A stretch of 64,000 bases of DNA from Sulfitobacter aestuariivivens (GTDB taxonomy: Bacteria; Pseudomonadota; Alphaproteobacteria; Rhodobacterales; Rhodobacteraceae), in assembly GCF_014763045.1 (NCBI RefSeq), contig NZ_JACTAG010000001.1:1426001-1490000 (forward strand), given 5' to 3'. The notes below the pieces were generated by a model. The model had not been told where the DNA came from. It was given only the letters and a program-made list of their open reading frames with translations, and did not search any database. This document shows positions 1 to 9,086 of the stretch, piece after piece. Numbering within the stretch: the first letter of the stretch is position 1; every line of letters begins with the position of its first letter. Both the position numbers and the translations under genes were made by a program.

Positions 1-309
1 GTAATCCATGCACTTGGCGGCGGGCGGGACGCCCTGCCACCGGGGCTGCTGGACGGCGAAATCTCTTGTCATTACCGCCTGTTGCCGCTGCTTTATGCAC
101 GCGAAAGCGACAGAGTGGTCGAGGTGCTGGAAGAGGTAACCGCCCCCAACAAACTGAAAAAGGTGCTTAAAGGACACGACGCGATCAAGAGGATGATCTA
201 TCAGGGGCGCGGACATAAGGCGCGCGCCCTATTTGACCGCGAGAACCTGCCGCGCAAGGAACAGGCGATCCGAAACCGGATCAAGAAAAACGGGTATTGG
301 ATGCGATAA
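1..309 (+). CDS. C-terminal fragment of an unrecognised protein (5' end outside window)
   Basis: The reading frame is open from base 1 and ends with TAA at 307-309, giving the last 102 residues of a longer protein. The visible part starts with a Gly-rich stretch (HALGGGRD), has one acidic helix-like segment, and ends in a very basic tail (RNRIKKNGYWMR). There is no signal peptide, membrane segment or motif I can tie to a family, so I give no function. A TTG at 82 could start a shorter ORF, but the uninterrupted frame upstream favours a truncated gene. The next gene, metY, begins about 190 bp downstream with its own ribosome binding site. Confidence 0.6.
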   Translation, partial: VIHALGGGRDALPPGLLDGEISCHYRLLPLLYARESDRVVEVLEEVTAPNKLKKVLKGHDAIKRMIYQGRGHKARALFDRENLPRKEQAIRNRIKKNGYWMR

Positions 310-501
310 AGCGCGAGCGCGACCAATGCCGCGCGATCCTGAAACCTTCGCCTCGAGATCGGATCAGTCACGGGTGCACCGGCAAGATGTTCCTAGCTAG
401 GTTGTCCTTTGGGCAATAACGTCCACCTCCCTGCCGGATCACTTGTGTGCCGCAATTCAATCCCCTAACCATGTGCCAAATCCAATCCAGGGAGATACAC
501 G

Positions 502-1794
502 ATGAACGACGGCCCCACCTACGGCTTTGACACGCTGCAAATCCACGCCGGTGCCCACCCTGACCCGGCCACGGGCGCACGGCAGACACCGATTTACCAG
601 ACCACCGCCTATGTGTTCCGGGACGCCGAACATGCCGCCGCACTCTTTAACCTGCAGGAAGTCGGCTTCATCTACTCTCGCCTGACAAACCCGACCGTTG
701 CCGTATTGCAAGAACGCATTGCGACGCTTGAGGGTGGCGTTGGCGCGGTGTGCTGTTCTTCGGGACACGCGGCCCAAATCATGGCGCTGTTTCCGCTGAT
801 GGGGCCGGGCAAGAACATCGTTGCGTCCACAAGGCTTTATGGCGGTACGGTGACGCAGTTCAGCCACACGATCAAGCGCTTCGGATGGGAGTGCAAGTTC
901 GTGGATTTTGACGATCTCGACGCGGTCAAAGCCGCCATTGACGATGACACGCGCGCCGTCTTTGGCGAAGCGATTGCGAACCCCGGCGGCTATATCATGG
1001 ACGTGCGTGCCATTGCCGACGTCGCAGATGACGCAGGAATTCCGCTTATCATCGACAATACGTCGGCCACCCCCTTCCTTTGCCGCCCGATTGAACTGGG
1101 CGCGACCTTGGTGGTGCACTCCACTACCAAGTATCTCACTGGCAACGGCACTGTGACAGGGGGCTGCGTTGTGGATTCAGGCACCTTCGACTGGTCCGCA
1201 AACGACAAATTCCCCTCGCTCAGCCAGCCAGAACCTGCCTATCACGGGCTCAAATTCCACGAGACGTTCGGCAATCTGGCCTTCACCTTTCACGGCATCG
1301 CTATCGGCCTGCGCGATCTCGGCATGACCATGAACCCGCAAGCGGCGCATTATACATTGATGGGCACCGAAACCCTCAGCCTGCGGATGGAGCGGCACGT
1401 GGAAAACGCCGAGAAAATCGCGGCCTGGCTGGAAAAGCACGACGCGGTTGAGGAAGTCACCTATGCTGGCCTGAAATCCTCACCCTATTTCAAGCGGGTC
1501 AAGAAAGTGTGCCCCAGAGGGGCGGGTGCGCTTTTCACCGTCCGCCTGAAAGGGGGCTATGACGCCTGCGTGAAAATGGTCAATGCGCTGGAGATTTTCA
1601 GCCACGTCGCCAACCTTGGGGATGCGCGTAGCCTGATCATTCACTCGGCCTCTACCACGCACCGCCAGCTGACGGCAGAACAACAAGAGGCAGCCGGCGC
1701 AGGCCCGTCTGTTGTGCGCCTGTCTATCGGCACGGAAGATGCGGACGATCTGATTGAAGATTTGGATCAGGCTTTGAACAAGGCCGGCAAGTAA
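502..1794 (+). CDS. metY: O-acetylhomoserine aminocarboxypropyltransferase (sulfhydrylase), Cys/Met metabolism PLP family
   Basis: A 430-residue cytosolic PLP enzyme that makes homocysteine from O-acetyl-L-homoserine and sulfide, in methionine synthesis. The fold-type I signature is complete: the N-terminal GFDTLQIHAG start typical of MetY, the phosphate-binding YSRLTNPTV region near residue 58, IIDNTSATPF near 183, and the Schiff-base lysine K210 in VHSTTKYLTG. Length matches MetY (about 430) rather than the shorter MetB/MetZ. The start is supported by AGGGAG just upstream. It appears monocistronic. The stop faces the stop of the opposite-strand SIMPL gene across a GC-rich imperfect hairpin (about 1807-1835) without a T-run. 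Substrate (acetyl versus succinyl ester) is inferred from family resemblance. Confidence 0.9.
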   Translation: MNDGPTYGFDTLQIHAGAHPDPATGARQTPIYQTTAYVFRDAEHAAALFNLQEVGFIYSRLTNPTVAVLQERIATLEGGVGAVCCSSGHAAQIMALFPLMGPGKNIVASTRLYGGTVTQFSHTIKRFGWECKFVDFDDLDAVKAAIDDDTRAVFGEAIANPGGYIMDVRAIADVADDAGIPLIIDNTSATPFLCRPIELGATLVVHSTTKYLTGNGTVTGGCVVDSGTFDWSANDKFPSLSQPEPAYHGLKFHETFGNLAFTFHGIAIGLRDLGMTMNPQAAHYTLMGTETLSLRMERHVENAEKIAAWLEKHDAVEEVTYAGLKSSPYFKRVKKVCPRGAGALFTVRLKGGYDACVKMVNALEIFSHVANLGDARSLIIHSASTTHRQLTAEQQEAAGAGPSVVRLSIGTEDADDLIEDLDQALNKAGK

Positions 1795-1818
1795 GTCCGG
1801 CACGCGCCGGGGCGGCTG

Positions 1819-2526
1819 TTATGGCAGCCCCGGGGCGATGGCAAATACCATCGTGACCTGCGCGGTCACGTCCACTTCACCCGTTGCGATCGCATCGCCC
1901 ATGCTGCCACGTGGGGCCGACATCTCCATCATGGGCGCGGGGCGCGATACATTGCTGTGTTCTGTCATCCGCAGCACTGTCCCAAGTGCCAACCCAGCGG
2001 CATCAGCCAGTTCACCTGCGCGTTCCATTGCATCGGCGACGGCAGCGGCACGTGCGCGGGCCTTGGCAGGGGCTGGGTTCTGCAGTCCGAAGCTCAACCC
2101 GTTGAAGTCATTGGCACCTGTTTCTATGACACCGTCCAGCATGGCGCCCAGCTTTGCCAGATCGCGCACACGCACCTTGACGGTGTTGCCCGCGCGATAG
2201 CCAACAATCTGAGGCGGCTGGTCGGAAGAGACCGATCGGTTGTTCTGCACCGGATGCAGAAAAAATCCGTCGGTCTGGCGGTCGCGTGCCGCGACCCCAA
2301 GCGCGTCAAGCCGGTCGATGATCACAGCGACCTCTTGAGAAACATTGTCCATTGCCTCTTTCGCCGTTGCTGCGGTTTTTTGCACCCCCAAGGAAATCTG
2401 CGCCATGTCTGGTGCCATTGAAATGCGGCCTTCCCCGGTGACGATGATGCCCTGCTCGGGTTCTTGCGCAGCCGCCGCTGCGGCCCACACCAACCATGAA
2501 ATTGCAATGATACTCAGAACTCGCAT
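1819..2526 (-). CDS. SIMPL (DUF541) domain periplasmic protein
   Basis: A 235-residue secreted protein. A Sec signal peptide is visible (hydrophobic core after MRVLS, Ala-rich c-region, likely cleavage after AAAAAA-Q). The mature part carries the SIMPL/DUF541 pattern: IIVTGEGRISMAPDMAQISLG at the start and an Ala-rich helix before a final beta strand. Family members are periplasmic or envelope-associated, and oxidative-stress roles have been proposed, but no enzymatic activity is established. The start ATG follows an excellent AAGGGAG at 5-nt spacing. It is divergent from the large membrane protein at 2697 across a 170-bp gap that must hold both promoters. Confidence 0.85.
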   Translation of the reverse strand: MRVLSIIAISWLVWAAAAAAQEPEQGIIVTGEGRISMAPDMAQISLGVQKTAATAKEAMDNVSQEVAVIIDRLDALGVAARDRQTDGFFLHPVQNNRSVSSDQPPQIVGYRAGNTVKVRVRDLAKLGAMLDGVIETGANDFNGLSFGLQNPAPAKARARAAAVADAMERAGELADAAGLALGTVLRMTEHSNVSRPAPMMEMSAPRGSMGDAIATGEVDVTAQVTMVFAIAPGLP

Positions 2527-2696
2527 CGCTCTCCCTTTCGTTTCAGCGCTGACTTACCAAACTAGCACAGTTTGAAGACGCTTCCACAAGGCGAACAATG
2601 GCGTGCGACCCTTTCCCTGAGCAAAGGTTCGCGCTATTCTTTCTGAGACTGACGCCAATCTGTTAACCCATTTCACCCCATGGTAAACTGAGCGCG

Positions 2697-5261
2697 ATGA
2701 AGCCAAACTTTACTCTGTCTCTGTCCTTTGAAGGTATCCGGCTTCTGCATCGCGCAGCCGGTGGCTGGCGCATTGTCGGTGAAGTGGCGCTTGATGCGAC
2801 AGACATGGGCGCGGAACTGGCCGTTTTGCGTCGCACCGCCACTGCGCTGGAACCCGGCGGCCTGCGTACCAAGCTGTTGTTACCGGACGGACAAATCAAA
2901 TACCTGACCATCGATACGAAAGGGATGGACGAACAGGCCCGCGTCAGCGCTGCAAGAGCGGCACTTGAAGGCGCGACGCCCTATGACGTCGATGATCTGG
3001 TGTTTGACCTGTCTGCAGACGGTGACCAAAGCCACATCGCAGCCGTTGCCCGCGAAACCCTGACCGAAGCAGAAGCCTTTGCCGTCGAAAATCGGTTCTA
3101 TCCGGTTTGTTTTGCCGCAGCGCCGGAAAACAGCGCCTATCTGGGAGAGCCGTTCTTTGGCCCGACCCGCAGCGCATCGCAATTGCTGGATACCGGGGAA
3201 GAGGTCGAACCTGACGGGATCGCCGTTGTGGTGATTGGTGACGTGGAAGACGTAGCAGACGCATCTGAGATCGAGACCGCGGACACTGCAGTTACCGGGC
3301 TGGATCAGACGCCTGAGCCTGTAAACGATGCTGTGGACACCCCGGCACTTGAAGAACGCGTGACCTCCGTTGATTATGGCAACGCGGCACCAGAGCAAGA
3401 ACAGGACGGCCAGATATCGCCTTTGGACGCGGCCGCCCAGCGACAGCCAGACGTTCCGGTCAAGCCTAAATTGGGCGCCGCGACCCGTATCACGGCACCC
3501 AGCCCCGCGACGTCGCCCCCCGCCCCGACACCGGGCTTTTCAAGCCGACGAGGCACAATTCCCGACGCCCCGGGGCGGCAAGAGCCCCTCGTTGCAGCAC
3601 CAACCCTGCAAACAGAAACCGACGTCGCGGCGGCGCCAACAACTCAGGCGGACGCACCGCCATCACCCGATAGCTCGTCTTTGCGCGCTGAACCGATCGT
3701 GGCAGCAGTTGCAAGTGCCGGGGCACCAGTGGCTGGCTTTCTCAGCCGTCGCCGGGCGCAGGCAGGCGCGGCGATCCAGCGGCGGTTGAATTTCCAAAGA
3801 CCGGCGATTGCAGGTACGGCTCCGGTCGTTGCAGAACCGCGCACAGAAGCAGAGCGGATGACCGTCTTTGGCGCGCGTCATGAGGATGATATCGGGGGCA
3901 AGCCCCGTTATTTGGGGTTGATCCTGATTACGGCCCTGCTGGTATTCCTGGCCGGGGTTGCAGCCTGGGCTTCTGTCTTTTTGGACGACGGGCTCAACCT
4001 GTCGCGTTTGCTCGGCAATCGTGAAACTGTTGCCGCCACCACACCTTCGCCTGTCGCCTCCGAAACCGAGACCCCGATGATCGTCGAGGTGGAAGATGAC
4101 GTGGAACCGGTCGTCACGGCCTCTCTCAGTCCCGCCTTGACCGAAGAAGACACAGCCGTTCTGGATGCACTTAGTACCCCGGTCGTGCCACGCGACATCG
4201 CCCTCTCGCCTGAGGAACAGGAAGCGAAATACGCGGCTACCGGGATCTGGCCCGTGGCCCCGCAGGTGCCACCCGATCCCGCCGGTCTGATTGATATCGA
4301 TGACCTTTACATGACCAGCATTGATCCCGTCAGCACGTCCAACGATGCCATCGCCCTGCCCGCTGTCAGCGGTTTTGCCACTGACACAGCCCTGAGCAAC
4401 GTGCCGGCACCGCTTGCCGCGGGAACCTTGTTTGCGTTGGACGACAGCGGCCTTGTTGTGCCGACTGCGCAAGGGGCCATTAGTCCCGATGGCATTACGG
4501 TTTATCTGGGCAGACCGCCCGCCGTGCCGCCCACGACACCAACCCGGTTTCGCGCGATACCCACCGATGATCGCATCCGCGAGGCACTGGCGGCCTTCCG
4601 TCCGCAAACACGCCCTGACGATCTGGCAGAGACTACAGAGCGGGCACAACTGGATGGTCTGACCCGGACCGAACTGTCAGAACTCCGGCCGCAGCTGCGC
4701 CCCCGGTCGGTTCAAGAGCTGGCCCAAGCGAACGCGCTGGCGGAAGCAGAAGCCGCGGCAGCGACAGCCGCCGCCGCTGTTGCGGTCACGCCGCAAGACA
4801 CGGAACAGGCGGTGCAGGCTGCCATTCAGGCCAGCGCTTTTCAGAACCCTACGCGCCTTGCCATCAAAGCCTCAACGCGCCCCGATGTGCGCCCCAGAAA
4901 CTTTGCCCGCATCGTGCGGCGCGCGCAGCGCACGCCCCAGCCCCAGGCCGACCGCGAAACCCGCGTTGCAGCGGCGGCAACCATCGCACCGCGCACGGTA
5001 TCGCCTAAGATCCCTTCCAAGACATCCGTTGCCAAACAAGCCACGGTGCGCAACGCGATCAACCTGCGAAAGGTCAATCTGATCGGCGTCTACGGCAAAC
5101 CGTCGAGCCGGCGCGCGTTGGTACGGTTGGGCAATGGACGGTACAAGAAAGTCGTGGTCGGCGACCGCATCGACGGTGGCCGGGTGTCTGCGATCGGAGA
5201 CAGCGAGCTGCGGTACACCAAAGGGGGCCGCAATCTGGTGTTGAAAATGCCAAGTGGGTGA
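2697..5261 (+). CDS. Large single-pass membrane protein with GspL/PilM-like N-terminus and GspC/PilP-like C-terminus
   Basis: An 854-residue protein. Residues 1-190 form a cytoplasmic-type domain whose beginning (LSLSFEGIRLLHRA, LLLPDGQIKYLTI) resembles the actin-like part of GspL/PilM proteins. Residues about 190-400 are a low-complexity Pro/Ala/Glu linker. One transmembrane helix lies at about 403-427 (LGLILITALLVFLAGVAAW). A second Ala/Thr/Pro-rich stretch fills 430-780. Residues about 785-854 (VNLIGVYGKPSSRRALVRLG, VVVGDRIDGG, LRYTKGGRNLVLKMP) look like the beta-rich homology region of GspC/PilP. No other secretion or pilus gene is nearby. Database pipelines may mislabel such low-complexity proteins as translation factors. 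Domain assignments are by eye and moderate; the single-pass topology is secure. Ends just before a cluster of hairpins. Confidence 0.7.
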   Translation: MKPNFTLSLSFEGIRLLHRAAGGWRIVGEVALDATDMGAELAVLRRTATALEPGGLRTKLLLPDGQIKYLTIDTKGMDEQARVSAARAALEGATPYDVDDLVFDLSADGDQSHIAAVARETLTEAEAFAVENRFYPVCFAAAPENSAYLGEPFFGPTRSASQLLDTGEEVEPDGIAVVVIGDVEDVADASEIETADTAVTGLDQTPEPVNDAVDTPALEERVTSVDYGNAAPEQEQDGQISPLDAAAQRQPDVPVKPKLGAATRITAPSPATSPPAPTPGFSSRRGTIPDAPGRQEPLVAAPTLQTETDVAAAPTTQADAPPSPDSSSLRAEPIVAAVASAGAPVAGFLSRRRAQAGAAIQRRLNFQRPAIAGTAPVVAEPRTEAERMTVFGARHEDDIGGKPRYLGLILITALLVFLAGVAAWASVFLDDGLNLSRLLGNRETVAATTPSPVASETETPMIVEVEDDVEPVVTASLSPALTEEDTAVLDALSTPVVPRDIALSPEEQEAKYAATGIWPVAPQVPPDPAGLIDIDDLYMTSIDPVSTSNDAIALPAVSGFATDTALSNVPAPLAAGTLFALDDSGLVVPTAQGAISPDGITVYLGRPPAVPPTTPTRFRAIPTDDRIREALAAFRPQTRPDDLAETTERAQLDGLTRTELSELRPQLRPRSVQELAQANALAEAEAAAATAAAAVAVTPQDTEQAVQAAIQASAFQNPTRLAIKASTRPDVRPRNFARIVRRAQRTPQPQADRETRVAAAATIAPRTVSPKIPSKTSVAKQATVRNAINLRKVNLIGVYGKPSSRRALVRLGNGRYKKVVVGDRIDGGRVSAIGDSELRYTKGGRNLVLKMPSG

Positions 5262-5269
5262 TGTGCCGA

Positions 5270-5335
5270 AGACCGCCCAAGACGGTCTATGGGAGACGCT
5301 GTCTCCCAAACCCTCTGGGAATATTCTGGCCAGAG
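5270..5335. repeat. Three consecutive perfect-stem hairpins between convergent genes
   Basis: Three inverted repeats follow one another: AGACCG/CGGTCT (5270-5275 and 5283-5288), GGGAGAC/GTCTCCC with a 3-nt loop (5291-5297 and 5301-5307), and CTCTGG/CCAGAG (5313-5318 and 5330-5335). None is followed by a T-run; the canonical terminator comes after them. They could protect the mRNA 3' end or act as bidirectional terminator helpers. Confidence 0.6.
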
Positions 5336-5341
5336 AAAGCA

Positions 5342-5370
5342 GGCGACCCGGATCAGGGATCGCCTTTTTT
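5342..5370 (+). terminator. Rho-independent terminator of the 2697-5261 gene
   Basis: An imperfect 8-bp stem (GGCGACCC paired with GGGATCGCC around loop GGATCA, one mismatch) is followed directly by six T residues at 5365-5370. Orientation fits the rightward large membrane-protein gene. The leftward hppD gene ends at 5388, so the structure sits between convergent stops. Three further hairpins lie just upstream (5270-5288, 5291-5307, 5313-5335). Confidence 0.75.
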
Positions 5371-5387
5371 GTTGACATAGAAGATGG

Positions 5388-6485
5388 TTAGCCGACTTCC
5401 TTCAGATCACCGCTGTCGATCTGCTCTTGTTCGATGCTTTCGAACAGGGCTTTGAAGTTGCCTTCGCCAAAGCCGTCGTCACCTTTACGTTCAATGAACT
5501 CAAAGAAGATCGGGCCGATCACAGTTTTGGAGAATATCTGGAGCAGTATCCGTGTTTCTCCGCCGTCCACCACCCCTTCGCCATCGATCAGAATGCCGTG
5601 TTTTGCCATCCGGTCCAGCGGTTCCTGATGACCGACGACCCGGTCTTTGCTGAGCGTGTAGTAGGTCTCGGGCGGACCAGGCATAAACTTCAAACCATTG
5701 TCTGCAATGGCATCCGTTGAATTGTAGATGTCGCGCGCGCCCACCGCGATGTGCTGGATGCCTTCGCCGTTATACTTCTTAAGGTAGGCCACGATCTGAC
5801 CCTTCTCGTCGCGGTCCTCGTTGATCGGGATCCGGATGCGACCGCAGGGCGAGGTCAGAGCGCGCGACGTCAAGCCGGTATATTTCCCTTCGATGTCGAA
5901 GAAACGGATCTCACGAAAGTTAAAGAGATCGCCGTAAAACTTGAACCAGACATCCATGTTGCCCTTGAACACATTATGCGTGAGGTGATCGAGGTAGTAA
6001 AAGCCAACGCCCTCGGGCTTGGATTGCGCGATCCAGTCGTATTCCCAGTTGTAGGGTGACGTGTCGTAATACTGATCCACGAAATAGATCAGCGACCCAC
6101 CGATGCCCTTGATCGCGGGCACATCCAACACCTTGCCGGTGCCGGTGTACTCTTCCGCCCCTTTTGCCACGGCATGCTTCAAGGCGGCCTGCGCATCCAC
6201 GACCCGCCAGCCCATTGAGGGCGCGCAGGGGCCGTGTTCTTCGACGAACCTGGCGGCGAAACTGGCAGGCTCTGCGTTCAGCACATAGGTGATGTCGCCC
6301 TGCTGCCAAAGTTCGATGTTCTGTGTTTTGTGATTCGCCACATGGGCATATCCCATCTTTCGAAAGACCACGCGCAGCTCTTCCCGGTCGGCGTGGGCAA
6401 ACTCAACAAATTCAAACCCATCGGTGCCGGCAGGGTTGTCGGATGTGATTTGCGATTTCGGGGCGTCGTGCGGGAAAGGGCCCAT
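5388..6485 (-). CDS. hppD: 4-hydroxyphenylpyruvate dioxygenase
   Basis: A 365-residue Fe(II) dioxygenase that converts 4-hydroxyphenylpyruvate to homogentisate in tyrosine catabolism. The vicinal-oxygen-chelate fold is evident, with the expected 2-His-1-Glu ligands in YLDHLTHNV, IQHIAVGARD and FFEFIERKG. Length agrees with bacterial HppD (about 350-370). An in-frame GTG/ATG extension exists upstream to 6560, but the start at 6485 is chosen because AAGGAG lies 8 nt before ATG and the protein then begins MGPFPHDAPK, as in relatives. It is divergent from an Lrp/AsnC regulator at 6634, the usual arrangement for a locally regulated aromatic amino acid gene. No other homogentisate-pathway gene is in the window. 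Confidence 0.95.
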   Translation of the reverse strand: MGPFPHDAPKSQITSDNPAGTDGFEFVEFAHADREELRVVFRKMGYAHVANHKTQNIELWQQGDITYVLNAEPASFAARFVEEHGPCAPSMGWRVVDAQAALKHAVAKGAEEYTGTGKVLDVPAIKGIGGSLIYFVDQYYDTSPYNWEYDWIAQSKPEGVGFYYLDHLTHNVFKGNMDVWFKFYGDLFNFREIRFFDIEGKYTGLTSRALTSPCGRIRIPINEDRDEKGQIVAYLKKYNGEGIQHIAVGARDIYNSTDAIADNGLKFMPGPPETYYTLSKDRVVGHQEPLDRMAKHGILIDGEGVVDGGETRILLQIFSKTVIGPIFFEFIERKGDDGFGEGNFKALFESIEQEQIDSGDLKEVG

Positions 6486-6633
6486 GCGAATGTCTCCTTG
6501 AAGGCATGAAACTGTTGTTAATCCTGTAAATAGAGCAGTACGGGTGCAATTTCTGCGCAATCTTACGCGCCCATATGGACATTAGTGCGGCAATTATTCA
6601 TGATCGGGCGTGAACATGCGCAAAGGACGCATC

Positions 6634-7089
6634 ATGCTGGACAACACAGACATTCGCCTGCTGGCCGCGCTGCAAAAGGACGCGCATTTGACCGCACAGG
6701 ATCTGGGCGCCACGCTGAACCTGTCGCCCAGCCAGGCCGGACGCCGCCGTCAGCGGCTTGAGACGGAAGGATACATTGAAGGCTATACCGCACGTCTGGA
6801 TGCGGTAAAGCTAGGCCTGAATGTACAAGGCTTTGTTCAAGTGCACCTGGGCGAGCACGGCCCGGAAAATTCGCGCAGTTTCGCGCGCCTGCTTGCGACC
6901 CGGGCAGAGATCGTCAGCGCATGGACCATGACAGGGGATGCGGATTATCTGCTCAGGGTCTATTGTGGGGATCTGCCCAGCCTGAACCGCCTGATCCACG
7001 AGGTTTTGTTGGCCCATCCTGCTGTAAGCCGTGTCCACAGTCAGATCGTGATGGACCAGTTAAAGCGGGATGCGCCACTACCGACGTGA
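6634..7089 (+). CDS. Lrp/AsnC family transcriptional regulator, divergent from hppD
   Basis: A 151-residue regulator: an N-terminal winged helix-turn-helix (residues 1-60, LDNTDIRLLAALQKDAHLTA then the recognition helix in LNLSPSQAGRRRQRLE) and a C-terminal RAM/AsnC ligand-binding domain (GFVQVHLGEH to IVSAWTMTGDADYLLRVYCG). Start 6634 is preferred over upstream GTG 6610 or ATG 6616 because AAAGGA lies 6 nt upstream. Its position back-to-back with hppD suggests it senses tyrosine, phenylalanine or a related compound and controls hppD; this is inference. The intergenic DNA contains several CAAT-containing short repeats (6541-6600) that could be its site. Confidence 0.85.
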   Translation: MLDNTDIRLLAALQKDAHLTAQDLGATLNLSPSQAGRRRQRLETEGYIEGYTARLDAVKLGLNVQGFVQVHLGEHGPENSRSFARLLATRAEIVSAWTMTGDADYLLRVYCGDLPSLNRLIHEVLLAHPAVSRVHSQIVMDQLKRDAPLPT

Positions 7090-7157
7090 GGGGGTGCTTG
7101 CGCCTGCGTTAAATAAACACATAGATGGGGACACACACCCATCCGACGGAGACCCCG

Positions 7158-9086
7158 ATGGAAGGATTTCTCTTTCAAGCGACCATTTATCTGGCCACGG
7201 CTGTCATCGCCGTGCCCATTGCCGCGCGCTTAGGTCTTGGGTCGGTCCTGGGATATCTTGCGGCTGGTATCCTGATCGGGCCAGTCACCGGACTTGTGGG
7301 ATCAGAAACCAAAGATTTACAACATTTTGCCGAATTCGGCGTTGTGATGATGCTGTTCCTCATCGGGCTTGAGCTTGAACCACGCGCACTGTGGGACATG
7401 CGGCACAAATTGCTGGGGTTGGGCGGCGCGCAGGTCGTCCTGTCCACAGCTGCGCTGATGGCGATTGCGATGGCCTATGATGTGCCGTGGGGCACGGCGA
7501 TGGCGATCGGTCTGGCGCTTTCGCTGTCCTCTACCGCTATCGTGTTACAAACCCTGTCCGAAAAGGGGCTGATGCAAACGGGCGGCGGGCGATCTGTCTT
7601 TTCGGTGCTGTTGACGCAAGACATCGCGGTGATTCCCATCCTCGCCTTCCTGCCGCTGCTGGCGGTGGCGCTGCCCCTGCCCGTGGCGGTGATGCCTGAC
7701 GGCTCTCTGACGCTGGACACCGAAGAAGCGCAGGAAAGCCACGACGGTGGCCATGGCGGCGAAGAAAGTCATGGAGCAGAGGCGGCGAATGCTGCCATCG
7801 ATCTTGTGCAAAGCCTGCCCGCATGGGGCATCACGCTGGTCACGATCGGGGCCATTGCCGCGATCATCATCGTCGGTGTGTTCTTTACGCGTCCGGTCTT
7901 CCGGTTCATTCATTCGGCCAACCTGCGTGAAATGTATACCGCCCTTGCCTTGCTGATCGTGGTCGGGATTTCGTTCTTGATGACGGTCGTGGGCCTGTCC
8001 CCGGCGCTTGGTGCCTTTCTGGCGGGCGTGGTGCTGGCGTCTTCCGAATTCCGCCACGAGCTTGAGACCGATCTGGAGCCCTTCAAGGGGCTGCTGCTGG
8101 GCCTCTTCTTCATCACAGTTGGTGCGGGGATCAACTTTGAGCTTTTGTTCGAAAACTGGGCCGCGATCATTGCGATGGCTTTCCTGGTGATTTCAGTCAA
8201 ATGGGTGATCCTCTACGGGCTTGCACTGGCCTTTCGCATCAAGGGCCGCGACCGCTGGCTGTTTTCGCTGGGGCTGGCACAAGCGGGTGAGTTTGGTTTT
8301 GTCCTCGTCAGCTTCTCTGTCGCCACCAGCGTCATGCCCACCGACATTGCCGAGACCCTGTTGCTGGTCATTGCCCTGTCGATGCTGATCACACCGCTGC
8401 TGTTCATCCTGTACGAAGTGATGAGCCGCCGCTTGGAAGAGGCAGGCACCCTGCCCCACGACGAGATCGACGAAGAAGGCCCGGTCATCATCGCGGGTGT
8501 GGGTCGCTTTGGTCAGATTGTGAACCGGCTGGTACAGGCAAGCGGGTTTCAGACAGTCGTACTGGACCATAACCCTGAAACCATCGCGGTCATGCGCCGC
8601 TTTGGGTACAAGGCGTTTCTGGGTGATCCATCGCGCCCGGATATCCTGCGAAAGGCTGGGCTGAGCGAGGCCAGAGTTCTGGTTGTCGCACTTGATGACA
8701 AAGAGGCGGCCTTGCGGCTCATTCAATACGCGCGCAAACAGCGGCCCAACATTCATATCGTGTCGCGGGCGTTTGACCGCACATCTGTCTATCAACAATA
8801 TCAAGCCGGTGCCGATAGCATTGTGCGCGAGCTGTTCGACAGTTCCCTGCGCGCGGGGCGCTATGCGCTGGAAAACCTCGGACTCACCGAATTTGAAGCC
8901 TCAGAAGCCGAGCAGACCTTCTATGCCCACGATCGCGCCGCCCTGAAGGAACTGGCGGCACTGTGGAAACCGGATGTGCCGCCAAGCCAGAACAAAGAAT
9001 ACATCGCGCGCTCAAAAGAGCTTGAAAAAGACCTCGAAGCGGCGATCCAATCCAGCAGCGCCGAAAGCGAACCCAAGCGGGCCTAA
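7158..9086 (+). CDS. Kef-type monovalent cation:proton antiporter (CPA2) with RCK/TrkA-N domain
   Basis: About 642 residues. Residues 1-400 hold roughly a dozen membrane helices of the Na+/H+ exchanger fold ([51 protein letters not shown]). A His/Glu-rich loop ([12 protein letters not shown]) separates helices near residue 200. A TrkA-N/RCK Rossmann domain starts at about 443 ([17 protein letters not shown]). The family exports K+ in exchange for H+ under NAD(H) or glutathione-adduct control. Start 7158 is chosen over 7125 because GGAG sits 6 nt upstream. The last 4 bases overlap the end of convergent cobT. No KefG/KefF partner gene is adjacent. Confidence 0.88.
   Translation: MEGFLFQATIYLATAVIAVPIAARLGLGSVLGYLAAGILIGPVTGLVGSETKDLQHFAEFGVVMMLFLIGLELEPRALWDMRHKLLGLGGAQVVLSTAALMAIAMAYDVPWGTAMAIGLALSLSSTAIVLQTLSEKGLMQTGGGRSVFSVLLTQDIAVIPILAFLPLLAVALPLPVAVMPDGSLTLDTEEAQESHDGGHGGEESHGAEAANAAIDLVQSLPAWGITLVTIGAIAAIIIVGVFFTRPVFRFIHSANLREMYTALALLIVVGISFLMTVVGLSPALGAFLAGVVLASSEFRHELETDLEPFKGLLLGLFFITVGAGINFELLFENWAAIIAMAFLVISVKWVILYGLALAFRIKGRDRWLFSLGLAQAGEFGFVLVSFSVATSVMPTDIAETLLLVIALSMLITPLLFILYEVMSRRLEEAGTLPHDEIDEEGPVIIAGVGRFGQIVNRLVQASGFQTVVLDHNPETIAVMRRFGYKAFLGDPSRPDILRKAGLSEARVLVVALDDKEAALRLIQYARKQRPNIHIVSRAFDRTSVYQQYQAGADSIVRELFDSSLRAGRYALENLGLTEFEASEAEQTFYAHDRAALKELAALWKPDVPPSQNKEYIARSKELEKDLEAAIQSSSAESEPKRA

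Noticed and set aside
310-501. Possible SAM-type riboswitch upstream of metY
   Set aside because: The leader has no SAM-II, SAM-V or SAM/SAH conserved core that I can recognise; only a CCTAGCTAGG palindrome is seen.
3663-4649. 328-codon minus-strand ORF
   Set aside because: Antisense to the large membrane protein; Cys/Arg/Gly-rich shadow composition.
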